A stretch of DNA of 7,700 nt from Candidatus Sodaliphilus limicaballi (GTDB lineage Bacteria; Bacteroidota; Bacteroidia; Bacteroidales; Muribaculaceae). The position numbers and the translations under genes are program-made. The stretch is from NCBI GenBank assembly GCA_018065815.1, contig JAGHSP010000274.1, positions 1-7,700 of the forward strand, given 5' to 3'. The notes under the pieces are model-generated. The model saw only the letters and a list, made by a program, of their open reading frames with translations, did no database searches and was not told where the DNA came from. Below are positions 1-7,670 of this stretch, piece after piece (position 1 is the first letter of the stretch; each line of letters opens with the position of its first letter).

Positions 1-190
1 TGCCTTCGCTTGCGCTCAGTTAGGACAGGGTTATGTGCAGAACTGCGTTCTGCGTGTCGGCTTCCAGCCTCTCTTTGCCTTATGCTTTGTGCGAGAGAAA
101 GATTTTCATAAGGTCTGGGCGGGAACTCTGCAAAATTCTATTGCTGAATAGTTACGAGGATGAGAACATTGAAAAAAGTTTTTTCGTCCT

Positions 191-266
191 TCGTAGCGAG
201 CGATAGCGAAGCGTTTCGTAGGTCACGCAGTGACCGTTTCGTAGCGAGCGACAGCGAAGCGTTTCG
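191..266. repeat. Pair of 28-bp direct repeats flanking a hairpin
   Basis: Two copies of a 28-bp unit, at 191-218 and 239-266, begin TCGTAGCGAGCGA and end AGCGAAGCGTTTCG and differ at one base (T in the first, C in the second, inside ATAGC/ACAGC). The 20-bp spacer holds a perfect 6-bp hairpin with a 3-nt loop (GGTCAC-GCA-GTGACC, 221-235). The unit itself is rich in GCGAGCG/GCGAAGCG words. Function is unknown; it resembles the dispersed intergenic repeats common in Bacteroidales, but that comparison is from memory. Confidence 0.85.
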
Positions 267-310
267 TTTTTCATCTTTCGTTTTTCGTCTTTCGTTTTTC
301 GTCTTTCGTT
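262..310 (+). repeat. 14-bp tandem repeat, 3.5 copies
   Basis: Consecutive units TTTCGTTTTTCATC (262-275), TTTCGTTTTTCGTC (276-289), the same again (290-303), then a half unit TTTCGTT (304-310). Copies two and three are identical, which suggests recent slippage or amplification. The array ends about 10 bp before the -7 box of the glycosyltransferase promoter, so its last full unit overlaps the expected -33 position. A change in copy number would alter what lies upstream of the promoter but not the -33 sequence itself, because every unit supplies nearly the same bases. Confidence 0.9.
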
Positions 311-327
311 AAAATGTAGTATCTTTG
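297..327 (+). promoter_or_regulatory. Bacteroidota-type promoter for the glycosyltransferase/priA unit
   Basis: A perfect TAnnTTTG -7 box, TATCTTTG, is at 320-327. The expected -33 TTG about 20 bp upstream is not clean: TTT-CG within the 14-bp repeat (about 297-301) is the nearest match. Transcription would start about 335, giving a leader of about 20 nt. The -7 element is seen directly; assignment to the primary Bacteroidota sigma factor is inference from the known consensus. Confidence 0.6.
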
Positions 328-340
328 TAGATTGAAAACA

Positions 341-346
341 GGAGGA
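341..346 (+). promoter_or_regulatory. Strong Shine-Dalgarno for the glycosyltransferase
   Basis: GGAGGA lies 7 nt before the ATG at 354. Bacteroidota genes usually lack such a motif and rely on A-rich leaders, so this is unusual and supports ATG 354 as the start. Confidence 0.75.
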
Positions 347-353
347 CAGAATC

Positions 354-1532
354 ATGAAACGTATAGCAGTCGTGTTTGAGGGCAATATCTACCGCCGTCT
401 GGGGGTGTTTAATGCGGTCGTCAACCGTGTTAAGCACTTGCGTGCGTTGCAACCACCCTACTCTATCGACGTGTTCATGATTCAGGGGTATGACAGCGGA
501 CTCAACCGCTGGTTGCATCGCACTCCATGCGTCAAAGAACGTCCCCTTGCCATCGAGGTAGAAGGCATCAACATTAATGTGAGATGGTTCAGGCACCGCA
601 TCTTCGACACGCTGGTACACAAATGCCTGCACAAGCAACCACCCATCTACCTGCGGTGGCTGGGTCGTCTTGCCGACGAGCTCAAAGGCTATGACCTCAT
701 CAGCGCCCATGACCGTATCGCAGGCACAGCAGCGAGTATCGCAGCCCAGCGCTACGGCATGCCGCTGTACATCACATGGCACGGGGCAAGCATCTACACC
801 GATCCTATCCACGACCCGCTACGCCGCCAGGTGACATGCGAGTTGCTGCAAAAGCCTGCATGCAACTTCTTTGTGAGCAAGGGATTGGAGAATTGTGCCC
901 GCCAGCTTACTCCCAAGTTCCCTGCACAAGTGCTGCTCAACGGCGCCGGCGACGAGTTTTACCAGATGGATGAAGGCTTGCGCAGTCAGTTGAGAAAGAG
1001 CAAAGGCTTAGTCCCAGGCAACAAGGTCGTTGCATTTGTGGGACGTTTTGAAACGGTAAAGAACGCAACGCTACTTCCCGAAATATTCGTCAACATTGCC
1101 AAAGGCTATGACGGGAAAGTGACATTCTGGACGCTGGGCGACGGACCGCAGCACGACGAGGTGCAGGAGATGTTTTCAACCACTGGACTTGACGTGAAGA
1201 TGTGGGGACGTGTGCCAGCCGAGCAAATGCCAGAGTTTATGAACTGCATCGACGTGCTGGTGCTTCCCAGCAAGGTCGAGGCCATCTCGCTGGCAGCAAT
1301 CGAAGCCATCAAGTGCGGTGCATGCGCTGTGGCAAGCGACGTGGTGGGCACAGCCGAAGCTGTGGGACACGAGAACACCGTGCCGCTCGACGACAACCTG
1401 CCCAGCACAATGGCAGCACGAGCAGTGGAAATGCTCAACGGTGCGGTTAAGCAATCCCTCTCACCACTAGTGAGCTGGGAAGCGACCGCAGCCATTGAGA
1501 ACAAAATCTACTGCGAGGCGCTGTCAACATAA
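354..1532 (+). CDS. Glycosyltransferase, GT4-like (GT-B fold)
   Basis: A 392-residue protein with the two-lobed layout of retaining GT-B glycosyltransferases, which transfer a sugar from a nucleotide-sugar donor to a growing glycan or lipid acceptor, usually at the cytoplasmic face of the membrane. The N-terminal acceptor lobe is about residues 1-195. The C-terminal lobe opens with VAFVGRF (226-232) followed by K236-N237, then has LGDGP (261-265), and ends in a donor-binding EX7E motif, E309 to E317, within KVEAISLAAIEAIKCG. No signal peptide or membrane helix is seen. Length is normal for the family. The start is fixed by GGAGGA 7 nt upstream. It lies 35 bp before priA with no terminator between, so the two probably share a transcript, although their roles are unrelated. 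Donor and acceptor sugars cannot be read from the sequence; lipopolysaccharide, capsule or another surface polysaccharide are all possible. No polysaccharide cluster surrounds it. Confidence 0.9.
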   Translation: MKRIAVVFEGNIYRRLGVFNAVVNRVKHLRALQPPYSIDVFMIQGYDSGLNRWLHRTPCVKERPLAIEVEGININVRWFRHRIFDTLVHKCLHKQPPIYLRWLGRLADELKGYDLISAHDRIAGTAASIAAQRYGMPLYITWHGASIYTDPIHDPLRRQVTCELLQKPACNFFVSKGLENCARQLTPKFPAQVLLNGAGDEFYQMDEGLRSQLRKSKGLVPGNKVVAFVGRFETVKNATLLPEIFVNIAKGYDGKVTFWTLGDGPQHDEVQEMFSTTGLDVKMWGRVPAEQMPEFMNCIDVLVLPSKVEAISLAAIEAIKCGACAVASDVVGTAEAVGHENTVPLDDNLPSTMAARAVEMLNGAVKQSLSPLVSWEATAAIENKIYCEALST

Positions 1533-1542
1533 ATACCCTCTC

Positions 1543-1560
1543 ATCTCTAATCTCTAATCT
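1543..1560. repeat. Short 7-bp tandem repeat between genes
   Basis: ATCTCTA ATCTCTA ATCT, about 2.6 copies, fills most of the 35-bp gap between the glycosyltransferase stop and priA. It contains no hairpin, so it is not a terminator. It is directly followed by a run of seven A at 1561-1567 that abuts the priA ATG and probably acts as its A-rich translation leader. Confidence 0.7.
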
Positions 1561-1567
1561 AAAAAAA

Positions 1568-4033
1568 ATGTCACAATTTATAGACGTACTCCTACCGTTG
1601 TCCATCCAGGGCAGTTACACCTACCGCGTTCCACCCACGGTGGAAGTGAGCGTTGGTAGCCGTGTGCTAGTCCCCTTTGGCCGCAAGAAGATTTACACAG
1701 CCATCGTGGTCATGATGCATGACCGCCAGCCTGTGGGATATGAGGTCAAGGATGTGCTGTGCGCGCTCGACTCGCACCCCATTGTGCGCCACCCGCAGCT
1801 CAAGTTCTGGGACTGGATTGCAAGTTATTACCTGTGCACTCCAGGCGAAGTCTATAAAGCAGCGATACCATCGGGGCTAAAAGTGGAGAGCGAGACAAAC
1901 ATCAGCCCCAACCCCGACTTTGAGGAAGAAACTCCCGGCATGCTCAACGATCGCGAAAAAGTGATACTGGACTTCACCGCCCAGCGCGGAAGGGTGCAGA
2001 TTGCCGAGATAACTAATGCCACTGGTTTCAAGAATGTTGAACGTATAGTGACCCGCCTTCTCGACATGGGTGCCATTCACGTGAGCGAGCGAGTGATAGA
2101 CAACTACCGCCCGCGCACCGAGACATGCGTCAAACTCACTATCGACCAGAACGACGAAGCATCGCTGCACGGCTTTTTCGACCAGGTGCACCGTGCACGC
2201 AAGCAAGAGCAACTGCTGCTGGCCTACCTAGACCTGTCGCACTGGATGAGCAAGTCGAAAGCACCGCTTGAAGTGACCAAGGAGACCCTGCTCAAGCGAG
2301 CCGATGTGAGCGCAGCAGTGTTGAGCGCCGCCGTAGCACGAGGCATCTTTGCCACCTACAAGAGGGCTATCAACCGCTTTGACAGCATGGGCGAGCAACT
2401 CATCCAGCCCCCCACCCTAACCGAGGAGCAAGAACGCGCCTACAAGGAGATTCACCAATCGTTCAGAGACAAAGACATAACACTGCTGCACGGTGTCACA
2501 TCAAGCGGCAAAACGTCAATCTACATGCACCTCATCAAGGATGCGCTCGACCGCGGTCAGCAAGCCCTGTACCTAGTGCCCGAGATTGCACTCACCACAC
2601 AGCTCACACGCAGGCTCAAGGCCGTGTTTGGTAACCGATTGCTCATCTATCACTCCAAGTTCAGCGACAATGAGCGTGTAGATATATGGCGCAAGCTGCT
2701 CACCAGCAACGACCCATGCGTGGTGATAGGCGTTCGCTCATCGATATTCCTGCCGTTCAGCAAGCTGGGTGTGATCATCGTAGATGAGGAACACGAGACC
2801 AGCTACAAGCAGCAAGACCCAGCTCCACGCTACAACGGCCGCAACGCCGCTATGATGCTGGCAGCAATGCATGGTGCCAAGACCCTGCTGGGCAGCGCCA
2901 CACCATCTATTGAGGTGTATTACCGTGCGCTGGCTGGGCAGTATGGCCATGTGGAGCTGCTCACCCGATATGAAGGCATCAAGATGCCTCTGGTCACAGT
3001 CATCGACACCAAGGAAGCGCGCAAGCGCCGTGAGATGAGCGGGCTGTTCTCGCTCGAACTGGTGAAGATGTGCCGCCATGCCTTGCGCGACGGCGAACAG
3101 GTGATACTGTTCCAGAACCGCCGCGGCTATGCCCCCATGGTGCGCTGCAAGGAATGTGCATGGGTGCCTCAATGCGAGAACTGCGACGTGTCGCTCACTT
3201 ACCACAAGCACACACGCAGCCTCACCTGCCACTACTGCGGCTACACGGTGCAGCTGCCCGCCCTGTGTCCCACGTGCGGCCAGCCAGGCATTGAGATATA
3301 TGGTTACGGCACCGAACGCATCGAGGACGACATCGACAGCGTGTTCCCCGGCGAGAAAATCTCGCGCATGGACCTCGACACCACACGCAGCAAGAGCGCC
3401 TATGACCGCATCATCGACGATTTCTCGTCGCACAAGACAAATATACTCGTGGGCACACAGATGGTCACCAAGGGGCTTGATTTCGACGCTGTGAGCATCG
3501 TGGGCATACTCAATGCCGACACGATGATACGTTTCCCCGACTTCCGTTCGCACGAACGTGCTTTTGACATGATGGAACAGGTGGCAGGACGTGCAGGACG
3601 CGCCCACAAGCAAGGAAAAGTCGTGATACAGACCAGTGAGCCCACCCACCCGGTGATTGAGTTCGTGCAGAAGCACGACTACAAGGGCTTTTACAAGGCC
3701 GAGCTCAAGGATCGCGAGCGCTTTGCCTACCCTCCCTTCGTGCGCATCATCAACATCTATCTCAAGCACCGTGACGATGCCGTCGTGGGCGAGATTGCCG
3801 TGCGATACAGCAACGTGATGCGACAGGTGTTTGGCACACGAGTGCTCGGTCCCGAGGCACCCTCAGTGGGACGCGTGCAGAATCTTTACATACGCCAGAT
3901 TGTGCTCAAGATGGAGACACAGGCCTCAATGAGCAAAGTGAAACAGATCTTGCGCAACATCTACGAGCAGATGATAAACAGCGACTCACGCATGAAGAGC
4001 ATCCGTTTGTATTATGACGTAGATCCTGTGTGA
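1568..4033 (+). CDS. priA: Primosomal protein N' (replication restart helicase PriA)
   Basis: A superfamily 2 DNA helicase of 821 residues that recognises stalled or collapsed replication forks and D-loops and starts reloading of the replicative helicase. The N-terminal DNA-binding domain is about residues 1-105, followed by a winged-helix region (about 120-185). The helicase core shows Walker A GVTSSGKT (309-316), Walker B DEEH (406-409), GSATPS (442-447), GTQMVTKGLDF (629-639) and QVAGRAGR (671-678). Eight cysteines, C527, C530, C536, C539, C554, C557, C567 and C570, form the paired zinc-binding insert characteristic of PriA. A C-terminal domain follows from about 705. E. coli PriA is 732 residues; the extra length is mainly in the N-terminal half and is usual in Bacteroidota. 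All key residues are intact. The ATG at 1568 is chosen because MSQFIDVLLPL fits the family's conserved start and an A-run precedes it. It probably depends on the promoter upstream of the glycosyltransferase. Confidence 0.97.
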   Translation: MSQFIDVLLPLSIQGSYTYRVPPTVEVSVGSRVLVPFGRKKIYTAIVVMMHDRQPVGYEVKDVLCALDSHPIVRHPQLKFWDWIASYYLCTPGEVYKAAIPSGLKVESETNISPNPDFEEETPGMLNDREKVILDFTAQRGRVQIAEITNATGFKNVERIVTRLLDMGAIHVSERVIDNYRPRTETCVKLTIDQNDEASLHGFFDQVHRARKQEQLLLAYLDLSHWMSKSKAPLEVTKETLLKRADVSAAVLSAAVARGIFATYKRAINRFDSMGEQLIQPPTLTEEQERAYKEIHQSFRDKDITLLHGVTSSGKTSIYMHLIKDALDRGQQALYLVPEIALTTQLTRRLKAVFGNRLLIYHSKFSDNERVDIWRKLLTSNDPCVVIGVRSSIFLPFSKLGVIIVDEEHETSYKQQDPAPRYNGRNAAMMLAAMHGAKTLLGSATPSIEVYYRALAGQYGHVELLTRYEGIKMPLVTVIDTKEARKRREMSGLFSLELVKMCRHALRDGEQVILFQNRRGYAPMVRCKECAWVPQCENCDVSLTYHKHTRSLTCHYCGYTVQLPALCPTCGQPGIEIYGYGTERIEDDIDSVFPGEKISRMDLDTTRSKSAYDRIIDDFSSHKTNILVGTQMVTKGLDFDAVSIVGILNADTMIRFPDFRSHERAFDMMEQVAGRAGRAHKQGKVVIQTSEPTHPVIEFVQKHDYKGFYKAELKDRERFAYPPFVRIINIYLKHRDDAVVGEIAVRYSNVMRQVFGTRVLGPEAPSVGRVQNLYIRQIVLKMETQASMSKVKQILRNIYEQMINSDSRMKSIRLYYDVDPV

Positions 4034-4059
4034 CGCCAGCGACATATTGCCTGCCTTAT

Positions 4060-4104
4060 AAAAACTGTTTGCGCCTGGGTAATTCCAAACGCAAACAGTT
4101 TTTT
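4060..4104. terminator. Bidirectional intrinsic terminator between priA and mrcA
   Basis: Perfect 14-bp inverted arms, AAAAACTGTTTGCG (4060-4073) and its complement (4090-4103), with a 16-nt loop. On the plus strand the stem ends in six T (4099-4104); on the minus strand the A-run at 4060-4064 gives five T. It sits in the 78-bp gap between the convergent stops at 4033 and 4112 and so can end both transcripts. Confidence 0.93.
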
Positions 4105-4111
4105 CTCTCGT

Positions 4112-6496
4112 TTATTCGAAAGCGCCGTCCATGACATCGGGGCCACCGCCGCCTGTGCCATCGCCGCCTCCGCCGCCTCCGCTGCCGACGGGACCAAGTT
4201 CGCCGTCACAGGGATTGTAGCCCTCGGGGAATTTAAACTTGGCATCGGTGCGATAGGGCAAACTGTGGTCGGCATAGACCTGCTTCATGAACTTGCCATA
4301 TACAGGAGCCGACACTGTGCCACCTACACCCACATTGCGGATGTAACGCTCTTCACCGCCAACCCACACGCCGGTAACCAGTTCGGGGGTGAATGCCATG
4401 AACCAACCGTCACTGTTGTCGTTGGTTGTTCCTGTCTTGCCACAAGTTTGAGCGCCATTGATGTAGCCTTGGATCACGGTACCAGTACCATGCTGCACGA
4501 CGTTCATCATCATGTCAATCATCTTGAAGCTAGTGTCATCGCTGAACACCGTGGTGTGCTGTGGCATGAACTCTGCCACTACATTGCCACGGTTGTCGCA
4601 GATGCGGGTCACATAGATGGGCAGCGCACGCAATCCGCCGTTGGCAAACGCCGTGTAGGCAGCAACCATCTCACGCAAGGTCACCTCGCAAGCTCCAAGG
4701 CTGAGTGCGGGAGTGGGGTCAAGATGACTGGTGATGCCGAAGCTGTGCATCCACTTGGCGAGCGTTGCGGGAGGATAGACATATTCACCTCGCTCTTCTA
4801 TCCAGTTGGGAGAGGTACCCTTCATGAAACCAGCCGATATAGAGTTGATTGAACTGGTGAGGGCGCTCTTGAGAGTCATAGTGCCGCCCACGCCCTTGGG
4901 GGTCCACACGCTGTTATACCACTTGACAGCGGGCTGTCCGCCGGGGCGGTAAGAACAGGGGGTGAGGCCACCGTCGTGAACTGCATAGGAATATACATAG
5001 GGTTTCACAGTAGAACCGATCTGACGTCGTCCGGTCGATACCATATCATACTTGAAGAAACGGAAGTCGGGGCCACCCACATAGGTCTTGACGTAGCCGG
5101 TGACGGGGTCCATCGACATAGTGGCGCAGCGCAGGAAGGACTTGGTGTAGAGCAACGAGTCGAGCGGAGTCATGGTTGTGACATAGTCGCCATCGTAACT
5201 GAACAGCTTCACATCGGTGGGTGTGCGGAAGTTCTGCATGATCTCGGCCTCGCTCTTGCCTTCGTTCTTGAGAGCCTGGTAACGCTCGGTGCGCTTGATA
5301 GCGCTGTTAATGAGTTTTTCCTTGAGTTTGGCATCGGCGGTATATGGGTTCTTCTTGCCGTGGCCGCCGTCAAAGATCCTTTGCAGGTACATCAGCTGCT
5401 CACGCACCGCATTCTCGGCATACTGCTGCATGCGCGCGTCGATAGTTGTGTATATCTTGAGGCCGTCGCTATAGATGTCATAGTTGGACCCGTCGGGCTT
5501 CTGGTTCTTGTTGCACCAGCCATAGAGCGGGTTGGTCTCCCATGCCACAGAGTCATCGACAAATTGCTGGCGGTTCCACTTGCTGTAGTCATCGGGGTCG
5601 GGTTTCTTTGCGCTCATGACACGTCGCAGTTCCTCGCGGAAGTAAGGCGCCAAACCGTCGTTGTGGTCCACCTTGTGGTAATAAAGTTCGAGAGGCAGCA
5701 ATTTGAGGCTGTCGCACTCGGCTTGGGTGATGTATCCTGCCTTGACCATCTGCTCAAATACCACATTGCGGCGCTCACGTGTGCGCTCGTTGTAACGCAG
5801 GGGGTTGTAGTAAGCGGGGTTCTTGCACATGCCCACCAGGGTAGCGGCTTCTTGAATATTGAGCGTAGAGGGTTCCTTGCCGAAATAGACAAAGGCAGCC
5901 GACTTGATGCCCACGGCATTGTTGAGGAAGTCAAACTGGTTGAAATACATCTTGACGATCTCGTCCTTTGTGTAATAGCGCTCGAGCTTGATAGCAATAA
6001 CCCACTCGATGGGTTTCTGCAACGCGCGCTCAAAGATACCGTTAGATTCAGGCGAATAGAGCTGCTTGGCGAGCTGCTGTGTGATTGTGCTACCGCCGCC
6101 GGCACTGGCATTACCCATGATGACACGCTTGATCAACGAGCGTCCCAGCGCTTTCAGGTCAATACCACTGTGGGTATCGAAACGCACGTCCTCGGTCGCT
6201 ACGAGAGCATTGCGCAAGTGGGGCGACAACTGATCGTAGTCAACATACACGCGGTTACCCTTGCTGCGGTAGAAACGTCCCATCTCCTCGCCGCCTGCGG
6301 CATAGATTGTCGAAGCGAACTTGTCGGTTGGGTTCTTTAACTGATCAATCTCGGGAGTGTAACCGATAAAGCCATTGTAGATGAGCACAAACAGCAACAC
6401 GATCAATCCCATGAAAACACCAAAGCCTGTCCACATGCGCTTGGCAATCCTAGCGCTGCGTGCCGCCAATGATACATTGTCATTCTTTTTACTCAT
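4112..6496 (-). CDS. mrcA: Penicillin-binding protein 1A, bifunctional peptidoglycan synthase
   Basis: A class A penicillin-binding protein of 794 residues, anchored in the inner membrane, that polymerises lipid II into glycan strands and cross-links the stem peptides in the periplasm. A basic cytoplasmic N-terminus (KK..R..KR) is followed by one membrane helix, about 22-44. The GT51 glycosyltransferase domain (about 70-250) has ATEDVRFDTHSG with catalytic E102, GGGSTITQQLAKQLY (133-147), KDEIVKMYFNQ (177-187) and a YFGK motif (204-207). The transpeptidase domain (about 455-745) has the acylated serine S495 in GSTVK, SIN (549-551) and KTGT (687-690), so both activities look intact. Residues about 370-455 form a lysine/glutamate-rich linker. 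The last 30 residues are a low-complexity Gly/Asp tail. The ATG at 6496 gives the shortest sensible cytoplasmic tail and follows an A/G-rich leader. It has its own promoter and converges on priA; no outer-membrane activator gene is nearby. The mrcA symbol follows common usage for PBP1A. Confidence 0.96.
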   Translation of the reverse strand: MSKKNDNVSLAARSARIAKRMWTGFGVFMGLIVLLFVLIYNGFIGYTPEIDQLKNPTDKFASTIYAAGGEEMGRFYRSKGNRVYVDYDQLSPHLRNALVATEDVRFDTHSGIDLKALGRSLIKRVIMGNASAGGGSTITQQLAKQLYSPESNGIFERALQKPIEWVIAIKLERYYTKDEIVKMYFNQFDFLNNAVGIKSAAFVYFGKEPSTLNIQEAATLVGMCKNPAYYNPLRYNERTRERRNVVFEQMVKAGYITQAECDSLKLLPLELYYHKVDHNDGLAPYFREELRRVMSAKKPDPDDYSKWNRQQFVDDSVAWETNPLYGWCNKNQKPDGSNYDIYSDGLKIYTTIDARMQQYAENAVREQLMYLQRIFDGGHGKKNPYTADAKLKEKLINSAIKRTERYQALKNEGKSEAEIMQNFRTPTDVKLFSYDGDYVTTMTPLDSLLYTKSFLRCATMSMDPVTGYVKTYVGGPDFRFFKYDMVSTGRRQIGSTVKPYVYSYAVHDGGLTPCSYRPGGQPAVKWYNSVWTPKGVGGTMTLKSALTSSINSISAGFMKGTSPNWIEERGEYVYPPATLAKWMHSFGITSHLDPTPALSLGACEVTLREMVAAYTAFANGGLRALPIYVTRICDNRGNVVAEFMPQHTTVFSDDTSFKMIDMMMNVVQHGTGTVIQGYINGAQTCGKTGTTNDNSDGWFMAFTPELVTGVWVGGEERYIRNVGVGGTVSAPVYGKFMKQVYADHSLPYRTDAKFKFPEGYNPCDGELGPVGSGGGGGGDGTGGGGPDVMDGAFE

Positions 6497-6578
6497 ATCA
6501 GTAGATGAATTCTGCTATTTTCTTTCTTATTTCACTCAATATTATCGCACACGCAAGTGCACGCACCATATCAACTTG

Positions 6579-6609
6579 CAAATTTACAACGAAATTTCCT
6601 ATATAGCAA
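6579..6609 (-). promoter_or_regulatory. Promoter of mrcA
   Basis: Read on the minus strand, TTG (6607-6609), a 20-bp spacer, then TAAATTTG (6579-6586), an exact TAnnTTTG -7 box. This is the Bacteroidota -33/-7 arrangement at its usual spacing. Transcription would begin near 6573, giving a leader of about 75 nt before the ATG at 6496. The 9-bp repeat array ends about 46 bp upstream of the -33 box. Confidence 0.7.
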
Positions 6610-6654
6610 GATTATTCAAACATAAGTTGCTCGATTGACTGGTGTTGTTGAATG

Positions 6655-6737
6655 ATTTTTTTCACTTTTATCGCATTTTTCAGGTTTATCGCCTTTATCA
6701 AGTTTATCACTTTTATCACTTTTTTATCAGATTTATC
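6655..6737 (-). repeat. Array of nine GATAAANNN units upstream of mrcA
   Basis: On the minus strand the sequence is a run of GATAAATCT, an 11-bp variant GATAAAAAAGT, GATAAAAGT, GATAAACTT, GATAAAGGC, GATAAACCT, GAAAAATGC, GATAAAAGT and GAAAAAAAT: eight 9-bp units and one 11-bp unit, exactly 83 bp. The first six positions are conserved and the last three vary. Because 9 bp is three codons, the array yields a Lys/Ile/Val-repeating frame (6612-6806, minus) that I regard as a by-product. Function is unknown: a protein-binding array, a slippage product or part of a dispersed repeat are all possible. Confidence 0.85.
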
Positions 6738-6753
6738 ACCTAAATTTTTGCAG

Positions 6754-6773
6754 TGGACCAATTTTCTGGTCCA
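6754..6773. repeat. 7-bp inverted repeat
   Basis: TGGACCA (6754-6760) and TGGTCCA (6767-6773) are perfect complements around the 6-nt loop ATTTTC. There is no T-run next to the stem on the minus strand and only AAAA after it on the plus strand, so it is not a standard terminator. It stands 16 bp beyond the GATAAANNN array and could be an operator or part of the same repeat. Confidence 0.6.
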
Positions 6774-6822
6774 AAACGGAAGTGAGTATTTGGTAGTGAG
6801 TTTCATTTTTTATGATTTTGTG

Positions 6823-6855
6823 CAAAAATAATGCAAGCCCGAAGCAGAAGCACAA
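6823..6855 (-). promoter_or_regulatory. Possible second promoter reading towards mrcA
   Basis: On the minus strand TATTTTTG (6823-6830) matches the -7 consensus and TTG (6853-6855) lies 22 bp upstream, slightly longer than the usual 19-21. A transcript would run through the TGGACCA hairpin and the GATAAANNN array into mrcA. In AT-rich DNA such a match can arise by chance. Confidence 0.25.
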
Positions 6856-6959
6856 TCAACCGAGCAAATGCCCCCGGGGATGAAAGGGATCAGCGGATTT
6901 TCCCGGTTGGAAATTACAGTTCCTGGAGATTCTTATATGATGGGAAAAAGAAAATGTAG
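6831..6959 (+). CDS. Doubtful 42-residue small ORF
   Basis: An ATG at 6831 opens a 42-codon frame ending in TAG at 6957-6959. The predicted peptide starts MQARSRSTIN, has a mixed middle (DERDQRIFPVGNYSSWRF) and ends YDGKKKM. Its composition is more protein-like and the DNA less palindromic than its surroundings, and an A-rich stretch precedes the ATG. There is no recognised domain, no clear plus-strand promoter and no neighbour to explain it. It may be a remnant of a larger gene, a real small protein or chance. I do not recognise it. Confidence 0.2.
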   Translation: MQARSRSTINRANAPGDERDQRIFPVGNYSSWRFLYDGKKKM

Positions 6960-7133
6960 CTTCGCCCAAAATGCCACTCGCTCACGCTCGCAAAAATAGA
7001 TCACTCTTGCTATTGCATGAGATTGACAGATTTAATAGCCAATAATACTGTGGATTGCGTAAACCTCGCTAAGAAATTACCAGTTCCTTTACTTCGGGTA
7101 ACTAATTTTACGAGCGCAGCGAGTTGATTTTAG
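6960..7133. other. Intergenic stretch with no gene
   Basis: No coding frame of interest. It holds GCGAGCG-family words similar to those in the leader at 191-266 (CTCGCTCACGCTCGC at 6977-6991 and CGAGCGCAGCGAG at 7111-7123) and a weak stem around a TTCG loop (7089-7101). Confidence 0.6.
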
Positions 7134-7146
7134 GCGGCTTAGCCGC
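7134..7146. repeat. Small GC-rich hairpin
   Basis: GCGGC-TTA-GCCGC, a perfect 5-bp stem with a 3-nt loop, followed by ATTTT on the plus strand. It has the same short-stem, three-base-loop design as other hairpins in the window. Confidence 0.65.
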
Positions 7147-7155
7147 ATTTTCCAA

Positions 7156-7293
7156 GGTAATGGCAATATATATCGTGAGTGAGAACGAAGTGTGTAGTAT
7201 GCGGTGATGCAACTTGTTGAAGCTTGCTTCAAGCAATGTTGTGTCACTGCATACTACGATTTGACGCAAGTCAAAATATATATTGACATTACC
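7156..7293. repeat. 138-bp long inverted repeat
   Basis: Outer arms GGTAATGGCAATATATAT (7156-7173) and the complement of GGTAATGTCAATATATAT (7276-7293) match at 17 of 18 positions. The core is a second, larger palindrome: about 30 nt from GTAGTATGC at 7194 pairs with about 32 nt ending GCATACTAC at 7257, with a few mismatches and bulges, centred on TTGAAG-CTTG-CTTCAA. The right shoulder carries its own hairpin TTTGAC-GCAA-GTCAAA (7260-7275). The whole could fold into one imperfect cruciform or RNA stem. No coding frame uses it. It may be a miniature inverted-repeat element, but no target-site duplication is visible. Confidence 0.8.
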
Positions 7294-7394
7294 ATTTTCT
7301 TTTTTCTCACCAACCAGATAAATCCGTTGATCTAGAAGAGGATGTGTCAAAATGCGCATTGGTAGAGTACAATGCAAAAACAAGAGCAGGTAGA

Positions 7395-7478
7395 GACGAT
7401 ACTCCTGTATCGTCCGCAGCGTTCTTAGAACGCTTATATTCAAGTAATTGCATAATGCACTACGCTCGTTCCGAGCGT
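7395..7478. repeat. Three consecutive perfect hairpins
   Basis: GACGATAC-TCCT-GTATCGTC (7395-7414, 8-bp stem), AGCGTTC-TTA-GAACGCT (7418-7434, 7-bp stem) and ACGCTCG-TTC-CGAGCGT (7462-7478, 7-bp stem). The stems are fully complementary but unrelated in sequence, and the loops are three or four bases. Confidence 0.85.
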
Positions 7479-7508
7479 GCGTGGATGTGTCAAAATGCAG
7501 TTTGGCAG

Positions 7509-7604
7509 GGTAACATCTCTTTTGCCCTTGCAGGGCGCATTGATGTTACCATCTGTTTCCCAGGGCGTTGCCCTGGGCTAGTAGCAACATTGCGCTTGTA
7601 GCGC
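7509..7604. repeat. Nested hairpin followed by two further hairpins
   Basis: GGTAACATC (7509-7517) pairs perfectly with GATGTTACC (7542-7550) and encloses GCCCT-TGC-AGGGC (7524-7536). Next come CCCAGGGC-GTT-GCCCTGGG (7559-7577, 8-bp stem) and GCGCT-TGT-AGCGC (7592-7604). The outer GGTAAC word echoes the GGTAAT end of the 7156-7293 inverted repeat. From memory, the GGGCGTTGCCC hairpin recurs in Bacteroidales intergenic DNA; this is not verified here. Confidence 0.85.
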
Positions 7605-7670
7605 GCCGCTATTTGAGACTTTTGACACACCCTCCTACCTCAACTTGATTTCGCATTTTGACACACCCTC

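Larger units (their letters stand above)
1..319. other. Repeat-rich intergenic leader without a gene
   Basis: No credible coding region is visible. The stretch contains several small palindromes: GCAGAAC-TGC-GTTCTGC at 37-53 (7-bp stem, 3-nt loop), GGCT-TCC-AGCC at 59-69, a 7-bp inverted pair CCTTATG/CATAAGG at 78-84 and 107-113, a 15-bp A/T palindrome centred on 178, and GGTCAC-GCA-GTGACC at 221-235. Direct and tandem repeats annotated separately fill 191-310. The open frame at 152-385 on the minus strand is made of these repeats and runs into the glycosyltransferase start, so it is not called. Whatever gene lies to the left is outside the window. Confidence 0.75.
7338..7670. mobile_element. 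Putative non-autonomous (MITE-like) element with 19-bp terminal inverted repeats
   Basis: The left end GAGGATGTGTCAAAATGCG (7338-7356) and the complement of the right end (7652-7670, GAGGGTGTGTCAAAATGCG) agree at 18 of 19 bases and enclose 333 bp without a credible gene. The terminal word also occurs inside: direct at 7483-7498 (GGATGTGTCAAAATGC) and inverted at 7620-7634 (complement GAGGGTGTGTCAAAA), so smaller elements may be nested in the larger one. TGTGTCAAAA-type ends are reminiscent of insertion-sequence termini, but I cannot assign a family. No flanking target duplication is evident, which argues for age, decay or another mode of origin. Confidence 0.45.
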